The notes beneath the pieces were generated by a model that saw nothing but the letters and a program-made list of their open reading frames with translations, had not been told where the DNA came from and ran no database searches. Below, in pieces: positions 16,974 through 28,225 of a DNA stretch of 64,000 nucleotides. Both the position numbers and the translations under genes were made by a program. Location: assembly GCF_000174355.1 (NCBI RefSeq), contig NZ_ACIS01000001.1, positions 1 through 64,000 of the forward strand, in the 5' to 3' direction. This DNA comes from Pseudogulbenkiania ferrooxidans 2002 (GTDB lineage Bacteria; Pseudomonadota; Gammaproteobacteria; Burkholderiales; Chromobacteriaceae). Within the stretch, counting starts at the first letter, position 1. Every line of letters begins with the position of its first letter.

Positions 16974-17031
16974 TTGACGGCCGGGGCGAGCTTTTCCTGC
17001 GTAGCCCTTCTGCGCCGGCCCCTGGCGCGGC

Positions 17032-17037
17032 TATAAT
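17032..17037 (+). promoter_or_regulatory. possible -10 element upstream of leuS
   Basis: TATAAT 48 nt before the leuS ATG; the -35 region (TTCTGC at 17008) is weak. Confidence 0.4.
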
Positions 17038-17048
17038 TGGCCGATTGA

Positions 17049-19703
<2,655 letters not shown>

Positions 19704-19855
19704 GCACCTGTCCGGGCGTTGTCGCCCGTGGCCTCGGCGTGGAAACCGGAGTGGGCAGGGCGTCCATCACGGTTTCCGCGAGCCGGGCCGCCAAGCCCAG
19801 CTCCGGGGCGCGCGACACGCTCCTGAACCGCTTAAGCGGGCCTTCAGGCCCGACG

Positions 19856-19877
19856 GGCCGGGTTTCCCGGCCTTTTT
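19856..19877 (+). terminator. hairpin and T run between leuS and lptE
   Basis: GGCCGGG / CCCGGCC with loop TTT, then TTTTT. Lies 17 nt before the lptE ATG, so it may attenuate rather than end the transcript. Confidence 0.75.
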
Positions 19878-19893
19878 CTCTGGGGGAAATGGC

Positions 19894-20424
19894 ATGACCC
19901 GATTCATCCGCTGGCTGGCCTGCGCCGTGCTGGCCTTCTCGCTCGCGGCCTGCGGCTTCCAGCTGCGCGGCACGGCGGGCTCGACCGTGCACCAGATGCC
20001 GTTTGGCAGCGTCTACCTTTCCGGCGGCGACGGCAGCCTCAAGCCCTACCTGCGCACCGCGCTCAGGCGCCAGCCGCACGTCACGGTGACGGTGTCTGCC
20101 AAGGACGCCGAGGCGGCGCTGACCATCACCGAGGAAAAGGTGTCGAAGGACATCCTCACCATCAACAGCGCCGGCAAGGTCAACGAATACCAGCTGATCT
20201 ACCGTGTCACGGCGCGGCTGAGCCAGCGCGGCGTGGCCTGGGGTCCGGACATGACGGTGATCGTGCGCCGCAGCCTGGGCTATTCGGACAGCGCGATTCT
20301 CGGCAAGGAACAGGAAGAATCCCTGCTGTGGAACGACATGCGGCGTGACGCCGCCGAGCAGCTGGTGACCCGCCTCGGTTATCTGAAGGAGGCTCCGGGC
20401 GAGCATGCCGGCACTCAGCCCTGA
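19894..20424 (+). CDS. lptE: LPS-assembly lipoprotein LptE
   Basis: 176 aa. Signal peptide with lipobox SLAAC (Cys20), then GFQLRG, the standard start of mature LptE. It plugs the LptD barrel at the outer membrane during LPS insertion. The ATG follows GGGGGAAAT. It overlaps holA by 20 nt, consistent with the leuS-lptE-holA order. Confidence 0.9.
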   Translation: MTRFIRWLACAVLAFSLAACGFQLRGTAGSTVHQMPFGSVYLSGGDGSLKPYLRTALRRQPHVTVTVSAKDAEAALTITEEKVSKDILTINSAGKVNEYQLIYRVTARLSQRGVAWGPDMTVIVRRSLGYSDSAILGKEQEESLLWNDMRRDAAEQLVTRLGYLKEAPGEHAGTQP

Positions 20425-21409
20425 CGCCCTGCCCGCCGCGCTGGAGCGCGGCCTGGCGCCGCTCTACCTGATCCACGGCGAAGAGGCGCTGCTGGCGCTG
20501 GAGGCGGCCGACGCCTTGCGTCTGGCGGCCCGGGCGCAGGGCTACCTCGAACGCGAGGTGCTGACGGTGGAGGGCGGCTTCGACTGGTCGCAGCTGACCG
20601 AGGCGATGGGCAGCGTGTCGCTGTTCGCCTCGCTCAAGCTGCTGGAGCTGCGCATTCCCGGCGGCAAGCCCGGCAGCGAAGGCGGCGAGGCGCTGCAAAG
20701 GTTGGCCGAAGCCCCGCCGGCCGACACCGTGACCCTGGTGATCCTGCCCAAGCTCGAGCGCGTGCAACTCTCCAGCAAGTGGTTCGCCGCGCTGGAAAAG
20801 GCCGCGGTGGTGGTGCACGCCGCGGCGGTGAGCCGGCAGCAGCTGCCGGGCTGGATCAGCCGCCGCCTCAAGGCGCAGGGGCTGAGCCTGAGCGAGGAGG
20901 CGTTGAGCTTCTTTGCCGACCGCGTCGAAGGCAACCTGCTGGCGGCGCGCCAGGAGGTCGACAAGCTCGCCATCCTCCACCCCGGCGCCAGCCTCGACCT
21001 GGACGCCATCCGGGATGCCGTGGCCAACGTGGCGCGTTTCGACGTGTTCCAGCTGTCGGCGGCCTGGCTGGGCGGCGACACGGTGCGGGTGACGCGCATG
21101 CTCGACGGCCTGGCGGCGGAGGGCGAGGCACCGGTGCTGGTGTTGTGGTCGTTCAGCGAAGACGTGCGCATGCTGCTCAAGCTGCGCCAGGGGCTGAAGG
21201 ACGGCCGCCAGGTGCGCGACCTCACGCGCGAGCTCAAGCTGTGGGGCGACAAGCAGCGCCTGGCCGAGCCGGCGCTGCGCCGCATCGGGCCGCGCACGCT
21301 GATGGCGGCGCTGGCCGACTGCGCGCGCATCGACCGCCTGATCAAGGGGGTCGAGCCCGGCGACGCCTGGGCGGCGCTGAAGGCGCTGGGCGCCCGCCTG
21401 GCGGCCTGA
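20405..21409 (+). CDS. holA: DNA polymerase III subunit delta
   Basis: A 334-aa clamp-loader delta subunit. N-terminal LAPLYLIHGEEALLALEAADALR, central SWKF-like LSSKWFAALEKAAVVVH, EGNLLAARQEVDKLAIL and DVFQLSAAWLGGD are the HolA blocks. It opens the beta clamp in the replisome. A repeat copy lies in the codons for QRLAEAP, using AGG TTG. Confidence 0.92.
   Translation: MPALSPDALPAALERGLAPLYLIHGEEALLALEAADALRLAARAQGYLEREVLTVEGGFDWSQLTEAMGSVSLFASLKLLELRIPGGKPGSEGGEALQRLAEAPPADTVTLVILPKLERVQLSSKWFAALEKAAVVVHAAAVSRQQLPGWISRRLKAQGLSLSEEALSFFADRVEGNLLAARQEVDKLAILHPGASLDLDAIRDAVANVARFDVFQLSAAWLGGDTVRVTRMLDGLAAEGEAPVLVLWSFSEDVRMLLKLRQGLKDGRQVRDLTRELKLWGDKQRLAEPALRRIGPRTLMAALADCARIDRLIKGVEPGDAWAALKALGARLAA
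20700..20711 (+). repeat. DUS-like repeat copy, in holA
   Basis: GGTTGGCCGAAG, exact 12-mer, read AGG TTG GCC GAA. Confidence 0.85.
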
Positions 21410-21419
21410 CTTTCCCGTG

Positions 21420-21446
21420 ACGGCACGCTCCCCGCGTGCCGTTTTC
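21420..21446 (+). terminator. rho-independent terminator after holA
   Basis: ACGGCACGC / GCGTGCCGT stem, 5-nt loop, then TTTC. Confidence 0.8.
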
Positions 21447-21626
21447 TGCTTTTGGCGCGGTGCCGGGAGCAATTTCCACAAAAAATATACGGTTGTCATG
21501 GAAACCTATGACGTTTACCATTGTCATTCCAAATGGGCTAGATCCCGAATCTTGAAAATGACATTGGAGTCATGTGTGACTGCGACAGCACAAAATTGGC
21601 AGGCCGAAGGCCGCACGCGCAGCAAG

Positions 21627-21863
21627 ATGATGGTGGTCGAGAACATCTATCAAACGCTGGATACCCTGCTGACCGCCGACGATAGCCGGGTGGTCAACTG
21701 GGACGGGCGCATCCTGCGCGTGCACAAGCTGAGTTCGCGCAAGGCGACGCAGATACTGCAGAGCCCGGATGCTTTCCCCGGCCTGCTCGGGGTATTCGAC
21801 CACCGCGCCACCTATCGCGACCTGGCCGACTCGCTGGGCGATATTCTCGGCGTCCGTCTCTAG
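21627..21863 (+). CDS. hypothetical protein
   Basis: 78 aa from the ATG at 21627 (MMVVENIYQTLDTLL...). No family recognised. Predicted mostly helical with LHKLSS and a C-terminal YRDLADSLGDILGVRL; no signal or membrane segment. The frame stays open upstream through an AT-rich stretch, so an ATG at 21558 (MTLESCV) is possible. Codon use is GC3-rich and gene-like from about 21640 on, which supports coding. It converges on the transglycosylase gene. Confidence 0.5.
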   Translation: MMVVENIYQTLDTLLTADDSRVVNWDGRILRVHKLSSRKATQILQSPDAFPGLLGVFDHRATYRDLADSLGDILGVRL

Positions 21864-21892
21864 CCGCGGCGCCGTTGCCCCTCCGTCGCCGG

Positions 21893-22630
21893 CTAGAGCC
21901 CGGCGGCGTCCGGCGTGAACACGGCGCGCACCCGCGTCCCGCTCTCTCCCCCCTTGCGCTGTTGGTAGGACGCCAGCACCTTGGCCACGTAGTCGCGCGT
22001 TTCGCGGAACGGCGGGATGGTATTGCGGTATTTCTGCACGGCGCCCTCGCCGGCATTGTAGGCGGCGATCACCAGCGGCAGGTCGTGGTTGAAGCGTTCC
22101 AGCAGGAAGCGCAGGTAGCGTGCCCCGGCCAGGAGATTCTGGCGCGGGTCGGTGAGTGCGGTGATGCCGAAGCGCTTGCCGGTGGCCGGCATCACCTGCA
22201 TCAGCCCGATGGCGCCCTTGGGCGAGATCGCCAGCGGGTTGTAGGCGGATTCCACCGTGACGATGGAATGCAGCAGCTGGACGTCCAGCCCGAACTCGCG
22301 CGCGGTGCGGCTGATCAGCCGGCTGAAGCGGGCCGCCAGCTGCGGGTCGAAGGGCGCGGGGCTGGCCTCGCTGACGCTGACCGGATCGGGGGGGCGGCTG
22401 TCGCTGCTGAGCGTGGCGCCCAGGCCCGGGGTGGTGGCGTCGGCCAGGACGGCGGAACGCTCCGCGGGCTCGGGCGTCGGCGAGCTGCCGCGCTGGAACA
22501 ACTGGTAGCGTTCGTCGACCGGGTAGTTGGCCAGATGCGCCTGTCCCTGCGCGTCGACGTAGCCGTAAAGATCGGCCCGGGCGTAACCGGACACTAGCAG
22601 GGCAAACAGCAGCATCAATCTCGGCTTCAT
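21893..22630 (-). CDS. lytic transglycosylase (SLT domain) with DUF4124-like N-terminus
   Basis: 245 aa. Signal peptide (residues 1-19, cleavage near ARA), then a DUF4124-like segment (DLYGYVDAQGQAHLANYP) and a linker. A C-terminal SLT domain follows with catalytic Glu127 in IVTVESAYNP, GAIGLMQVMPATG, and AAYNAGEGAVQKY. It cleaves peptidoglycan in the periplasm. Transcribed divergently from the YidB-like gene across a 105-nt AT-rich promoter region. Confidence 0.88.
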   Translation of the reverse strand: MKPRLMLLFALLVSGYARADLYGYVDAQGQAHLANYPVDERYQLFQRGSSPTPEPAERSAVLADATTPGLGATLSSDSRPPDPVSVSEASPAPFDPQLAARFSRLISRTAREFGLDVQLLHSIVTVESAYNPLAISPKGAIGLMQVMPATGKRFGITALTDPRQNLLAGARYLRFLLERFNHDLPLVIAAYNAGEGAVQKYRNTIPPFRETRDYVAKVLASYQQRKGGESGTRVRAVFTPDAAGL

Positions 22631-22735
22631 AATGAGGGCCCTGTCAGCAACGGTTTGTTAAATATAACTGATTGATTTATTTGCTATTTATACTAGGATC
22701 ATTGAATTGACTTTCCAAGTAAGCGAGGTGAAAAC

Positions 22736-23128
22736 ATGAGCCTGTTCGATCAAGTGACCGGCCTGCTCGGTGGCGAATCCGGGGGCGGATTGCTGGGGGT
22801 GGCGCAGGGCCTGCTGGAGCAGAATGACGGCGTGGCGGGGCTGGTGGAGAAGTTCCAGCAGGGCGGCCTGGGTGACGTCGTGTCCAGCTGGGTGGGAAGC
22901 GGCGCCAACCTGGCTGTGTCGCCGGAGCAGATCCAGGCGGTGCTCGGCAACGAGCAGCTGGCGGGGCTGGCGCAGTCGCTGGGGATCGATACCGCGCAGT
23001 TGTCGCAGCAGCTGGCAGAGCAGCTGCCGCAGCTGGTGGACAAGCTCACGCCGGGCGGCGAGCTGCCGTCGGGCGATCTGGCGGAGCAGGGGCTGAAGGC
23101 GCTGTCGGGGCTGTTCGGCCGCGGCTGA
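22736..23128 (+). CDS. YidB-like (DUF937) protein
   Basis: 130 aa. MSLFDQVTGLLGG at the start, a glycine-rich N-terminal half, then SWVGSGANLAVSPEQIQAVLG, the signature of the YidB family, and a helical C-terminus. No signal peptide. Function of the family is not established. The ATG follows AGCGAGGTGAAAAC, a strong ribosome binding site, and the gene is closed by a terminator, so it is monocistronic. Confidence 0.83.
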   Translation: MSLFDQVTGLLGGESGGGLLGVAQGLLEQNDGVAGLVEKFQQGGLGDVVSSWVGSGANLAVSPEQIQAVLGNEQLAGLAQSLGIDTAQLSQQLAEQLPQLVDKLTPGGELPSGDLAEQGLKALSGLFGRG

Positions 23129-23153
23129 TGTGCGCTTGAAGCGCAAGGACGGA

Positions 23154-23184
23154 TCGAGGCTCCCGTGGGAGCCTCGCTTGTTTT
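23154..23184 (+). terminator. rho-independent terminator after the YidB-like gene
   Basis: CGAGGCTCCC / GGGAGCCTCG stem with a very short loop, then CTTGTTTT. Confidence 0.85.
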
Positions 23185-23306
23185 GACGCCACACCGGCCC
23201 GGCCGTGGCCGGTACGATTCTTGGCCTTGGGGCGGTCCTGGCCAGGCCAGGGTGGCGGGACCGGCGCATGGAAACGTGCCGGTCATGATGCGGTGTGCCG
23301 CGCCGC

Positions 23307-23825
23307 CTAGTGGCGATGCCCTTCGCCCGGCGCGGTCAGCTTCAGTGCCGCGGCCGGGGTCGGCAGGTCGTGGGCGTCCTGGCCGGCGGCCGGGATGTCG
23401 ACCCAGCGCGTTTCACCCTTGGCGCAGCGCTGCTCGACCTTGAAGTACAGCGTTGCGCCCGGCATCTTGGGCAGGCGGGCGCGGAAGGCGAATTCGTCGT
23501 AGAAGTCGTCGGGCAGGGTGCCGCCGCTCCAGCTCACCTCGCTGACGTCCTCGTCCACCTGTTCGCCGTAGTAGTCGTAGGGCTGGGCCAGCTTGTGCTT
23601 CTTCACTGCCAGCGTCCAGCCGGCTTTCGGCATCGGCTTGAGCTTTTCCACCCCGGCCGGGACGATGAGTCGCAACGCGGTGGTCGGCGCGCCGTCGCAG
23701 CCGTGGCCGACGCGCAGCACGCCCTTGTAGCTGCTGCCGGCGTCGGCTTGCGGGGTTTCCAGCGTGATGTGGGCGGAAGCGGCGGCGGCGAACAGCAGCG
23801 GCAGCAGGGCGAGGGAGCGGCGCAT
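23307..23825 (-). CDS. YcnI-like (DUF1775) copper-associated periplasmic protein
   Basis: 172 aa. Signal peptide ending AAASA, so the mature protein starts with His (HITLETPQA), the N-terminal histidine that binds Cu in YcnI-type domains. Further blocks are YKGVLRVGHGCDGAPTTALRL, PMPKAGWTL, and WSGGTLPDDFYDEFAFRARLP. The C-terminus has PGEGHRH. Usually linked to copper homeostasis; no copper genes adjoin it. A Fur-like palindrome lies just upstream. Confidence 0.88.
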   Translation of the reverse strand: MRRSLALLPLLFAAAASAHITLETPQADAGSSYKGVLRVGHGCDGAPTTALRLIVPAGVEKLKPMPKAGWTLAVKKHKLAQPYDYYGEQVDEDVSEVSWSGGTLPDDFYDEFAFRARLPKMPGATLYFKVEQRCAKGETRWVDIPAAGQDAHDLPTPAAALKLTAPGEGHRH

Positions 23826-23840
23826 CGGTGAATTCCTGGT

Positions 23841-23855
23841 TGAGAATGATTCTTG
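23841..23855. promoter_or_regulatory. Fur-like operator upstream of the YcnI-like gene
   Basis: TGAGAATGATTCTTG matches the 7-1-7 Fur consensus TGATAATNATTATCA at 10-11 of 14 positions and contains the perfect palindrome AGAATGATTCT. It is 16 nt before the start codon. Confidence 0.5.
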
Positions 23856-24058
23856 ATTGCGCAGTGTAATCGCCGCGGCCGGGCGGCGGAATGCGACAAA
23901 CTGTCGCAGCGCGTGGCGCGGTTTCCCCGGAGCGGGGCGGCCTGGCCCGGCGCGATGCTGGGAGGTAAACGGCGGGAAAGCGGCGGCTCGGCCGGGGCTG
24001 CGCGATGCCCGGCGCGGCCGAGCTTGTCAGCCGTGGGACGGCGCTCCGGCCGCCAGCG

Positions 24059-24529
24059 TCACTCGCGGTGGTAGGGGTGGTTGTTGAGGATGGACAGCGC
24101 GCGGTAGAGCTGTTCGGCCAGCAGCACGCGCACCATGCCGTGCGGCATGGTCAGCGCCGACAGTTGCAGCAGGGTGTCGGCACGCGCCTTGAGCTCGTCC
24201 GAGAGGCCGTCGGCGCCGCCGATGACGAAGCACAGGTCGTCGCCGCCGGCGAGCCAGTCCTTCATCGCGTGCGCCAGCTGCATCGTGGTCCAGTTGCGGC
24301 CGCGCTCGTCCAGCACCACCAGCCGGCTGCGCGGCGGGATGGCCGCCATGAGCCGGGCGTGTTCGGCGGCGATGCCCTTTTCCGCGGTGACGCCGCCGCC
24401 GCGTTTCTCCGGCTTGATTTCCTTCAGCTCCAGCGTGACGTCGCGGCCGAAGCGCTTGGCGTAGTCCTGGTAGGCCTCGTCGACCCAGCGCGGCATCTTG
24501 GTGCCGACGGCGAGAATGGTGATTTTCAT
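24059..24529 (-). CDS. rlmH: 23S rRNA (pseudouridine1915-N3)-methyltransferase
   Basis: 156 aa, standard SPOUT enzyme length. [27 protein letters not shown] at the N-terminus, VLDERG, and the knot [12 protein letters not shown] with the terminal [21 protein letters not shown] are all diagnostic. It follows rsfS and nadD in the same direction, the conserved nadD-rsfS-rlmH cluster. A repeat-based hairpin terminator separates it from rsfS. Confidence 0.95.
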   Translation of the reverse strand: MKITILAVGTKMPRWVDEAYQDYAKRFGRDVTLELKEIKPEKRGGGVTAEKGIAAEHARLMAAIPPRSRLVVLDERGRNWTTMQLAHAMKDWLAGGDDLCFVIGGADGLSDELKARADTLLQLSALTMPHGMVRVLLAEQLYRALSILNNHPYHRE

Positions 24530-24547
24530 GGTGTCAGCAGGCAAAAA

Positions 24548-24559
24548 GGTTGGCCGACG
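24548..24559 (+). repeat. DUS-like repeat copy with one mismatch, rsfS-rlmH spacer
   Basis: GGTTGGCCGACG: one change at position 11. One arm of the terminator hairpin. Confidence 0.7.
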
Positions 24560-24584
24560 CCCGTGTCGCGCCGTGACGCGGGGG

Positions 24585-24596
24585 CTTCGGCCAACC
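24585..24596 (-). repeat. DUS-like repeat copy, rsfS-rlmH spacer
   Basis: CTTCGGCCAACC, exact 12-mer; the other arm of the hairpin. Confidence 0.88.
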
Positions 24597-24619
24597 TTGT
24601 CGTTACGTCAGTCGGGCGC

Positions 24620-24988
24620 TCAGACCACCGACCACGGCTTGCCGCCGGTGGGCAGGAAGGACGGCTTCTGGCCGCCCCACAGCGCTTCGAGGTCGTAGTA
24701 GTCGCGCACCGCCGGCAGCATGACGTGGACCACCACGTCGCCGGCGTCGACCAGCACCCACTCGCCCGATTCCTGGCCTTCGCTGCCGACGATGTCGACG
24801 CCGGCTTCCTTCAGCGTCACCTGCACGTTGTTGGCGAGTGCCTTGACCTGGCGGTTGGAGTCGCCGGTGCAGACGATCATGCGCTGGAACAGCGAGGTGA
24901 GGTCGGTGGTGTCGAGTTCGATGATGTCCTTGCCCTTGACGTCTTCCAGGGCTTCCACGGCCAGCTTGGCGATAGCGTTGATATCCAT
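24620..24988 (-). CDS. rsfS: ribosome silencing factor RsfS
   Basis: 122 aa. MDINAIAKLAVEALEDVKGKDI, then FQRMIVCTGDSNRQVKALANNV, and EGQESGEWVLVDAGDVVVHVMLPAVRDYYDLEALWG match the family end to end. It binds L14 and blocks subunit joining under starvation. The start is ATG 24988; it lies 78 nt downstream of nadD. Confidence 0.95.
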   Translation of the reverse strand: MDINAIAKLAVEALEDVKGKDIIELDTTDLTSLFQRMIVCTGDSNRQVKALANNVQVTLKEAGVDIVGSEGQESGEWVLVDAGDVVVHVMLPAVRDYYDLEALWGGQKPSFLPTGGKPWSVV

Positions 24989-25066
24989 GTTTCCTTCCAC
25001 AATGAGGGTGGGGCGCTGCCGCGAGGGCAACACCCGGTATGAGGGGCTCTGGCCTGCCGGGACGGG

Positions 25067-25708
25067 CTACCGCTGGTAGAGTCCGTGCGCGCGCAGGTAG
25101 GCCAGTACCGGGGCGGGGATCAGCGTGCTGACGTCGTCCCCGCGCGCCAGTCTGGCGCGGATGTCGGTGGCGGACAGCGCCACCGGCGGCAAAGCCAAGG
25201 GGCGGATTGTACCGGAAGGCGTTCGATTTGGAAAATCAGGGACTTGGCGTGTCTGCCACTCGTGGCGCACGGCGGCGGGGAGGGTGGCGGGATCGAAGCC
25301 GGGGCGCAGTGCTACCGCCACGTGCGCCAGCGCGAACAGTTCGCGCCAGCGCCGCCAGCGGTCGAGTGTCGCCAGCGAGTCGCCGCCGATCAACAGCCAC
25401 AGCGGCACCTCCGCACCGACTTCGGCGCGCACCTCTTCCAGCGTCTCGACGGTGTAGGCCGGGCGCGGCCGGTGCACCTCGCGCTCGTCGGCGACCAGAC
25501 CGGGGCGGTCGGCGATGGCCAGTTTCACCATCGCCAGGCGCTGCTCCGGCGTGGCGTGCGGCGCCTGCGCGCGGTGGTAGGGCTGGCCGGCCGGGATCAG
25601 CCGCACCTCGGCCAGGCGGCACTCGTCGCGGAACGCCTCGGCCATGCGCAGGTGGGCGTTGTGGATCGGGTCGAAGGTACCGCCGAACAGCCCGATGGCG
25701 TGGGTCAT
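25067..25708 (-). CDS. nadD: nicotinate-nucleotide adenylyltransferase
   Basis: 213 aa. The nucleotidyltransferase motif GLFGGTFDPIHNAHL is at residues 6-20, and the C-terminal SATDIRARLARG is the ISxTxIR block. It adenylates nicotinate mononucleotide in NAD synthesis. Its ATG overlaps the stop of the carbonic anhydrase gene by 4 nt. Confidence 0.94.
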   Translation of the reverse strand: MTHAIGLFGGTFDPIHNAHLRMAEAFRDECRLAEVRLIPAGQPYHRAQAPHATPEQRLAMVKLAIADRPGLVADEREVHRPRPAYTVETLEEVRAEVGAEVPLWLLIGGDSLATLDRWRRWRELFALAHVAVALRPGFDPATLPAAVRHEWQTRQVPDFPNRTPSGTIRPLALPPVALSATDIRARLARGDDVSTLIPAPVLAYLRAHGLYQR

Positions 25709-26283
25709 GCGGCCTTGGGCAGGGTGGCGTAGCCGTCGACGATCAGGTCGAGCTGGCCGGTCACCGGGTGGATTACCAGGCCGTGCACCGGCACGTCGCG
25801 CGGCATCAGCGGGTGGGTGCGGATGACGCTGACGGTGTGGCGCACGCTGTCCTCGACGTTGTCGAAGCCCTTGAGCCAGCCTTCCAGGTTGATGCCGGCG
25901 CTGCGCAGCGTGGCCAGCGTGTCGGCGCTGACGCCGCGCTGGCAGGCGGCGTCGAGGATGCGCGCCGGGTCGATGGCGTTCATGCCGCAGTCGCGGTGCG
26001 CCACCACGCAGATTTCCTCGGCGCGCAGTTCGTAGATGGCGATCAGCAGGCTGCGCATCACCGAACCCCAGGGGTGGGTAACCAGCGCGCCGGCGTTCTT
26101 GATCAGCTTGGCGTCGCCGTTCTTCAGGCCCATCGCCTTGGGCAGCAGTTCCACCAGGCGCGCGTCCATGCAGGCCAGCACGGCGAGGCTCTTGTCGGGA
26201 AACTTGTCGGTCTGGAATTGCTCGTATTCGCGGTTGTCGACGAAGCTGCGATTGTGTTCCAGCAAGCTGTTAAGCAGGCCCAT
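25705..26283 (-). CDS. beta-class carbonic anhydrase
   Basis: 192 aa. Zinc ligands and the catalytic dyad are visible: Cys38-x-Asp40-x-Arg42 in LACMDARL, and His95 with Cys98 in AHRDCGM. It interconverts CO2 and bicarbonate; it could supply bicarbonate to the biotin carboxylase encoded upstream (inference). The ATG at 26283 follows AGGAGAACACC. Overlaps nadD by 4 nt, an unusual partner for nadD. Confidence 0.9.
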   Translation of the reverse strand: MGLLNSLLEHNRSFVDNREYEQFQTDKFPDKSLAVLACMDARLVELLPKAMGLKNGDAKLIKNAGALVTHPWGSVMRSLLIAIYELRAEEICVVAHRDCGMNAIDPARILDAACQRGVSADTLATLRSAGINLEGWLKGFDNVEDSVRHTVSVIRTHPLMPRDVPVHGLVIHPVTGQLDLIVDGYATLPKAA

Positions 26284-26405
26284 GGTGTTCTCCTGTTTGG
26301 ATGCTTGCCCGCGGGCAGCGGGTGGCTGCACGGGATCTCGGGTGATTGCTCTATTTTGGTCGGCAGCAATGCTACCACGGTTGGCGGCGATGCCAACCCC
26401 GTGAT

Positions 26406-26852
26406 TTAAAGGGTTTTGCGCAACATCAACTGGTTCTTGACGTGCTGGTAACCCTGGCGCAGGTAGAAGCGGTGCGCGTCGTGGCGGTGTTCGGCGCTGC
26501 GCAGGCTGACGCTGGCGATACCGCGTTGCCGCGCCCATTGCTCGCCGGCGTCCAGCAGCATCGCCCCCAGTCCCTGTCCGCGCCAGTTGGCGCCGATCAC
26601 CAGCCCGCCGATTTCCACGGTGGGGTCCGCTTCCAGCAGCGTCAACACGAAAGCGTGGATCCAGCCGCACACCGCCCCATTGTCTTCGACCACGCCGACG
26701 AAGTGCTGTTCCGGTGCCGCCAGCAGCGTGGCGCAGCGCGCCGCGAACCGGGTCGGGTCGCACGGGTAGCCCAGTTCGCCGGACAGCGTGGCGAGGGCGT
26801 CGATGTCGCCGGCGCGGGCCGGACGCAACAGCAGGACGGGGGTGGTGGACAT
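26406..26852 (-). CDS. GNAT family N-acetyltransferase
   Basis: 148 aa. LRPARAGDIDALATLSGELGYP at the N-terminus, the acetyl-CoA loop VIGANWRGQGLGAMLL (Q/RxxGxG/A), and a C-terminal AHRFYLRQGYQHV are typical GNAT elements. Substrate unknown. It starts 20 nt after accC and is probably the last gene of the pxp-acc operon. The 122-nt gap to the next gene contains a GGTTGGC/GCCAACC hairpin without a T run. Confidence 0.85.
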   Translation of the reverse strand: MSTTPVLLLRPARAGDIDALATLSGELGYPCDPTRFAARCATLLAAPEQHFVGVVEDNGAVCGWIHAFVLTLLEADPTVEIGGLVIGANWRGQGLGAMLLDAGEQWARQRGIASVSLRSAEHRHDAHRFYLRQGYQHVKNQLMLRKTL

Positions 26853-26872
26853 GGGGCGGCGCTCCTTGCGGG

Positions 26873-28225
26873 TTACGGTTGGCGGCGGGCGGCCAGCCAG
26901 TGCTCCAGGTAGTGGATGCTGGTCCCGCCCTGACTGAAGCCGGGGTCGGCGAACAGCTGCTGATGCAGCGGGATGTTGGTCTTGATGCCGCTGATGGCCA
27001 GTTCCGACAGCGCCACGCGCATGCGCGCCATCGCCTGGGCACGGTTGTCGCCGTAGGCGATCAGCTTGCCGACCATCGAGTCGTAGTGCGGCGGCACGGT
27101 GCAGCCCTGGTAGATGTGCGAGTCGATGCGGATGCCCGGGCCGCCGGCCGGGTGGTAGCTTTCGATGCGGCCCGGGCTCGGCACGAAGGTGAACGGGTCT
27201 TCGGCGTTGAGGCGGCATTCCATGGCGTGTCCCTTGAGCACGACGTCGGCCTGCTTGTAACGTAGTTTCTCGCCCGCAGCAATGCGGATCTGCTCCTGCA
27301 CGATGTCGATGCCGGTGATCATTTCCGTCACCGGGTGCTCGACCTGGACGCGGGTGTTCATCTCGATGAAGTAGAACTCACCGTTTTCGAACAGGAATTC
27401 GAAGGTGCCGGCGCCGCGGTAGCCGATGCGGCGGCAGGCGTCGGCGCAGGCCTCGCCGATCTGTCGGCGCTGCTCGGCGCTGATGCCCGGAGCCGGCGCC
27501 TCCTCGATGACCTTCTGGTGGCGGCGCTGCATCGAGCAGTCGCGCTCGCCCAGATAGATGGCGTGGCCGTGCTGGTCGGCCAGCACCTGGATTTCGATGT
27601 GGCGCGGCTGTTCGAGGAATTTCTCCATGTACACCGTCGGGTTGCCGAAGGCGGCGCCGGCCTCGCTGCGGGTGGTCTCGACCGAGGTCAGCAGGTCTTG
27701 TTCCTGGTGTACCACGCGCATGCCGCGTCCGCCGCCGCCGCCAGCGGCCTTGATGATCACCGGGTAGCCGATGCGGCGCGCCGTGGCGGCAATGGCGCCG
27801 GGGTCGTCCGGCAGCGCGCCGTCCGAGCCGGGCACGCAGGGCACGCCGGCGGCGATCATCGATTCCTTGGCCGAGACCTTGTCGCCCATCAGGCGGATGG
27901 TGTCCGGACGCGGGCCGATGAAGGCGAAACCGGACTGCTCGACGCGTTCGGCGAAGTCGGCGTTTTCCGACAGGAAGCCGTAGCCGGGGTGGATGGCCTG
28001 GGCGTCGGTGACTTCGGCGGCGGCGATCAGCGCCGGCACGTTGAGGTAGCTCTTGGCCGACGGCGCCGGGCCGATGCAGACCGACTCGTCGGCGAGCTTG
28101 ACGTACTTGGCGTCGCGGTCGGCCTCGGAGTGCACCACCACGGTCTTGATGCCCATTTCGCGGCAGGCGCGCTGGATGCGCAGGGCGATCTCGCCGCGGT
28201 TGGCGATGAGGATTTTATCGAACAT
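26873..28225 (-). CDS. accC: biotin carboxylase subunit (AccC type)
   Basis: 450 aa, full length. [29 protein letters not shown]-grasp glycine loop [28 protein letters not shown] and [16 protein letters not shown] are intact. It carboxylates biotin on AccB using ATP and bicarbonate. It could be the only AccC of the cell or one dedicated to the 5-oxoprolinase cluster: it is followed by a GNAT gene, while housekeeping accBC is often followed by prmA. The start codon and its ribosome binding site (GGAGACCCGTC) are the last of three tandem copies. Confidence 0.93.
   Translation of the reverse strand: MFDKILIANRGEIALRIQRACREMGIKTVVVHSEADRDAKYVKLADESVCIGPAPSAKSYLNVPALIAAAEVTDAQAIHPGYGFLSENADFAERVEQSGFAFIGPRPDTIRLMGDKVSAKESMIAAGVPCVPGSDGALPDDPGAIAATARRIGYPVIIKAAGGGGGRGMRVVHQEQDLLTSVETTRSEAGAAFGNPTVYMEKFLEQPRHIEIQVLADQHGHAIYLGERDCSMQRRHQKVIEEAPAPGISAEQRRQIGEACADACRRIGYRGAGTFEFLFENGEFYFIEMNTRVQVEHPVTEMITGIDIVQEQIRIAAGEKLRYKQADVVLKGHAMECRLNAEDPFTFVPSPGRIESYHPAGGPGIRIDSHIYQGCTVPPHYDSMVGKLIAYGDNRAQAMARMRVALSELAISGIKTNIPLHQQLFADPGFSQGGTSIHYLEHWLAARRQP

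Larger units (their letters stand above)
24543..24599 (-). terminator. terminator between rsfS and rlmH built from two opposed DUS-like repeats
   Basis: Read on the minus strand: CAAGGTTGGCCGAAGCCC, a spacer, then GGGCGTCGGCCAACCTTTTTG. The stem is about 16 bp with one mismatch and is followed by five T residues, ending the rsfS transcript. Confidence 0.8.
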
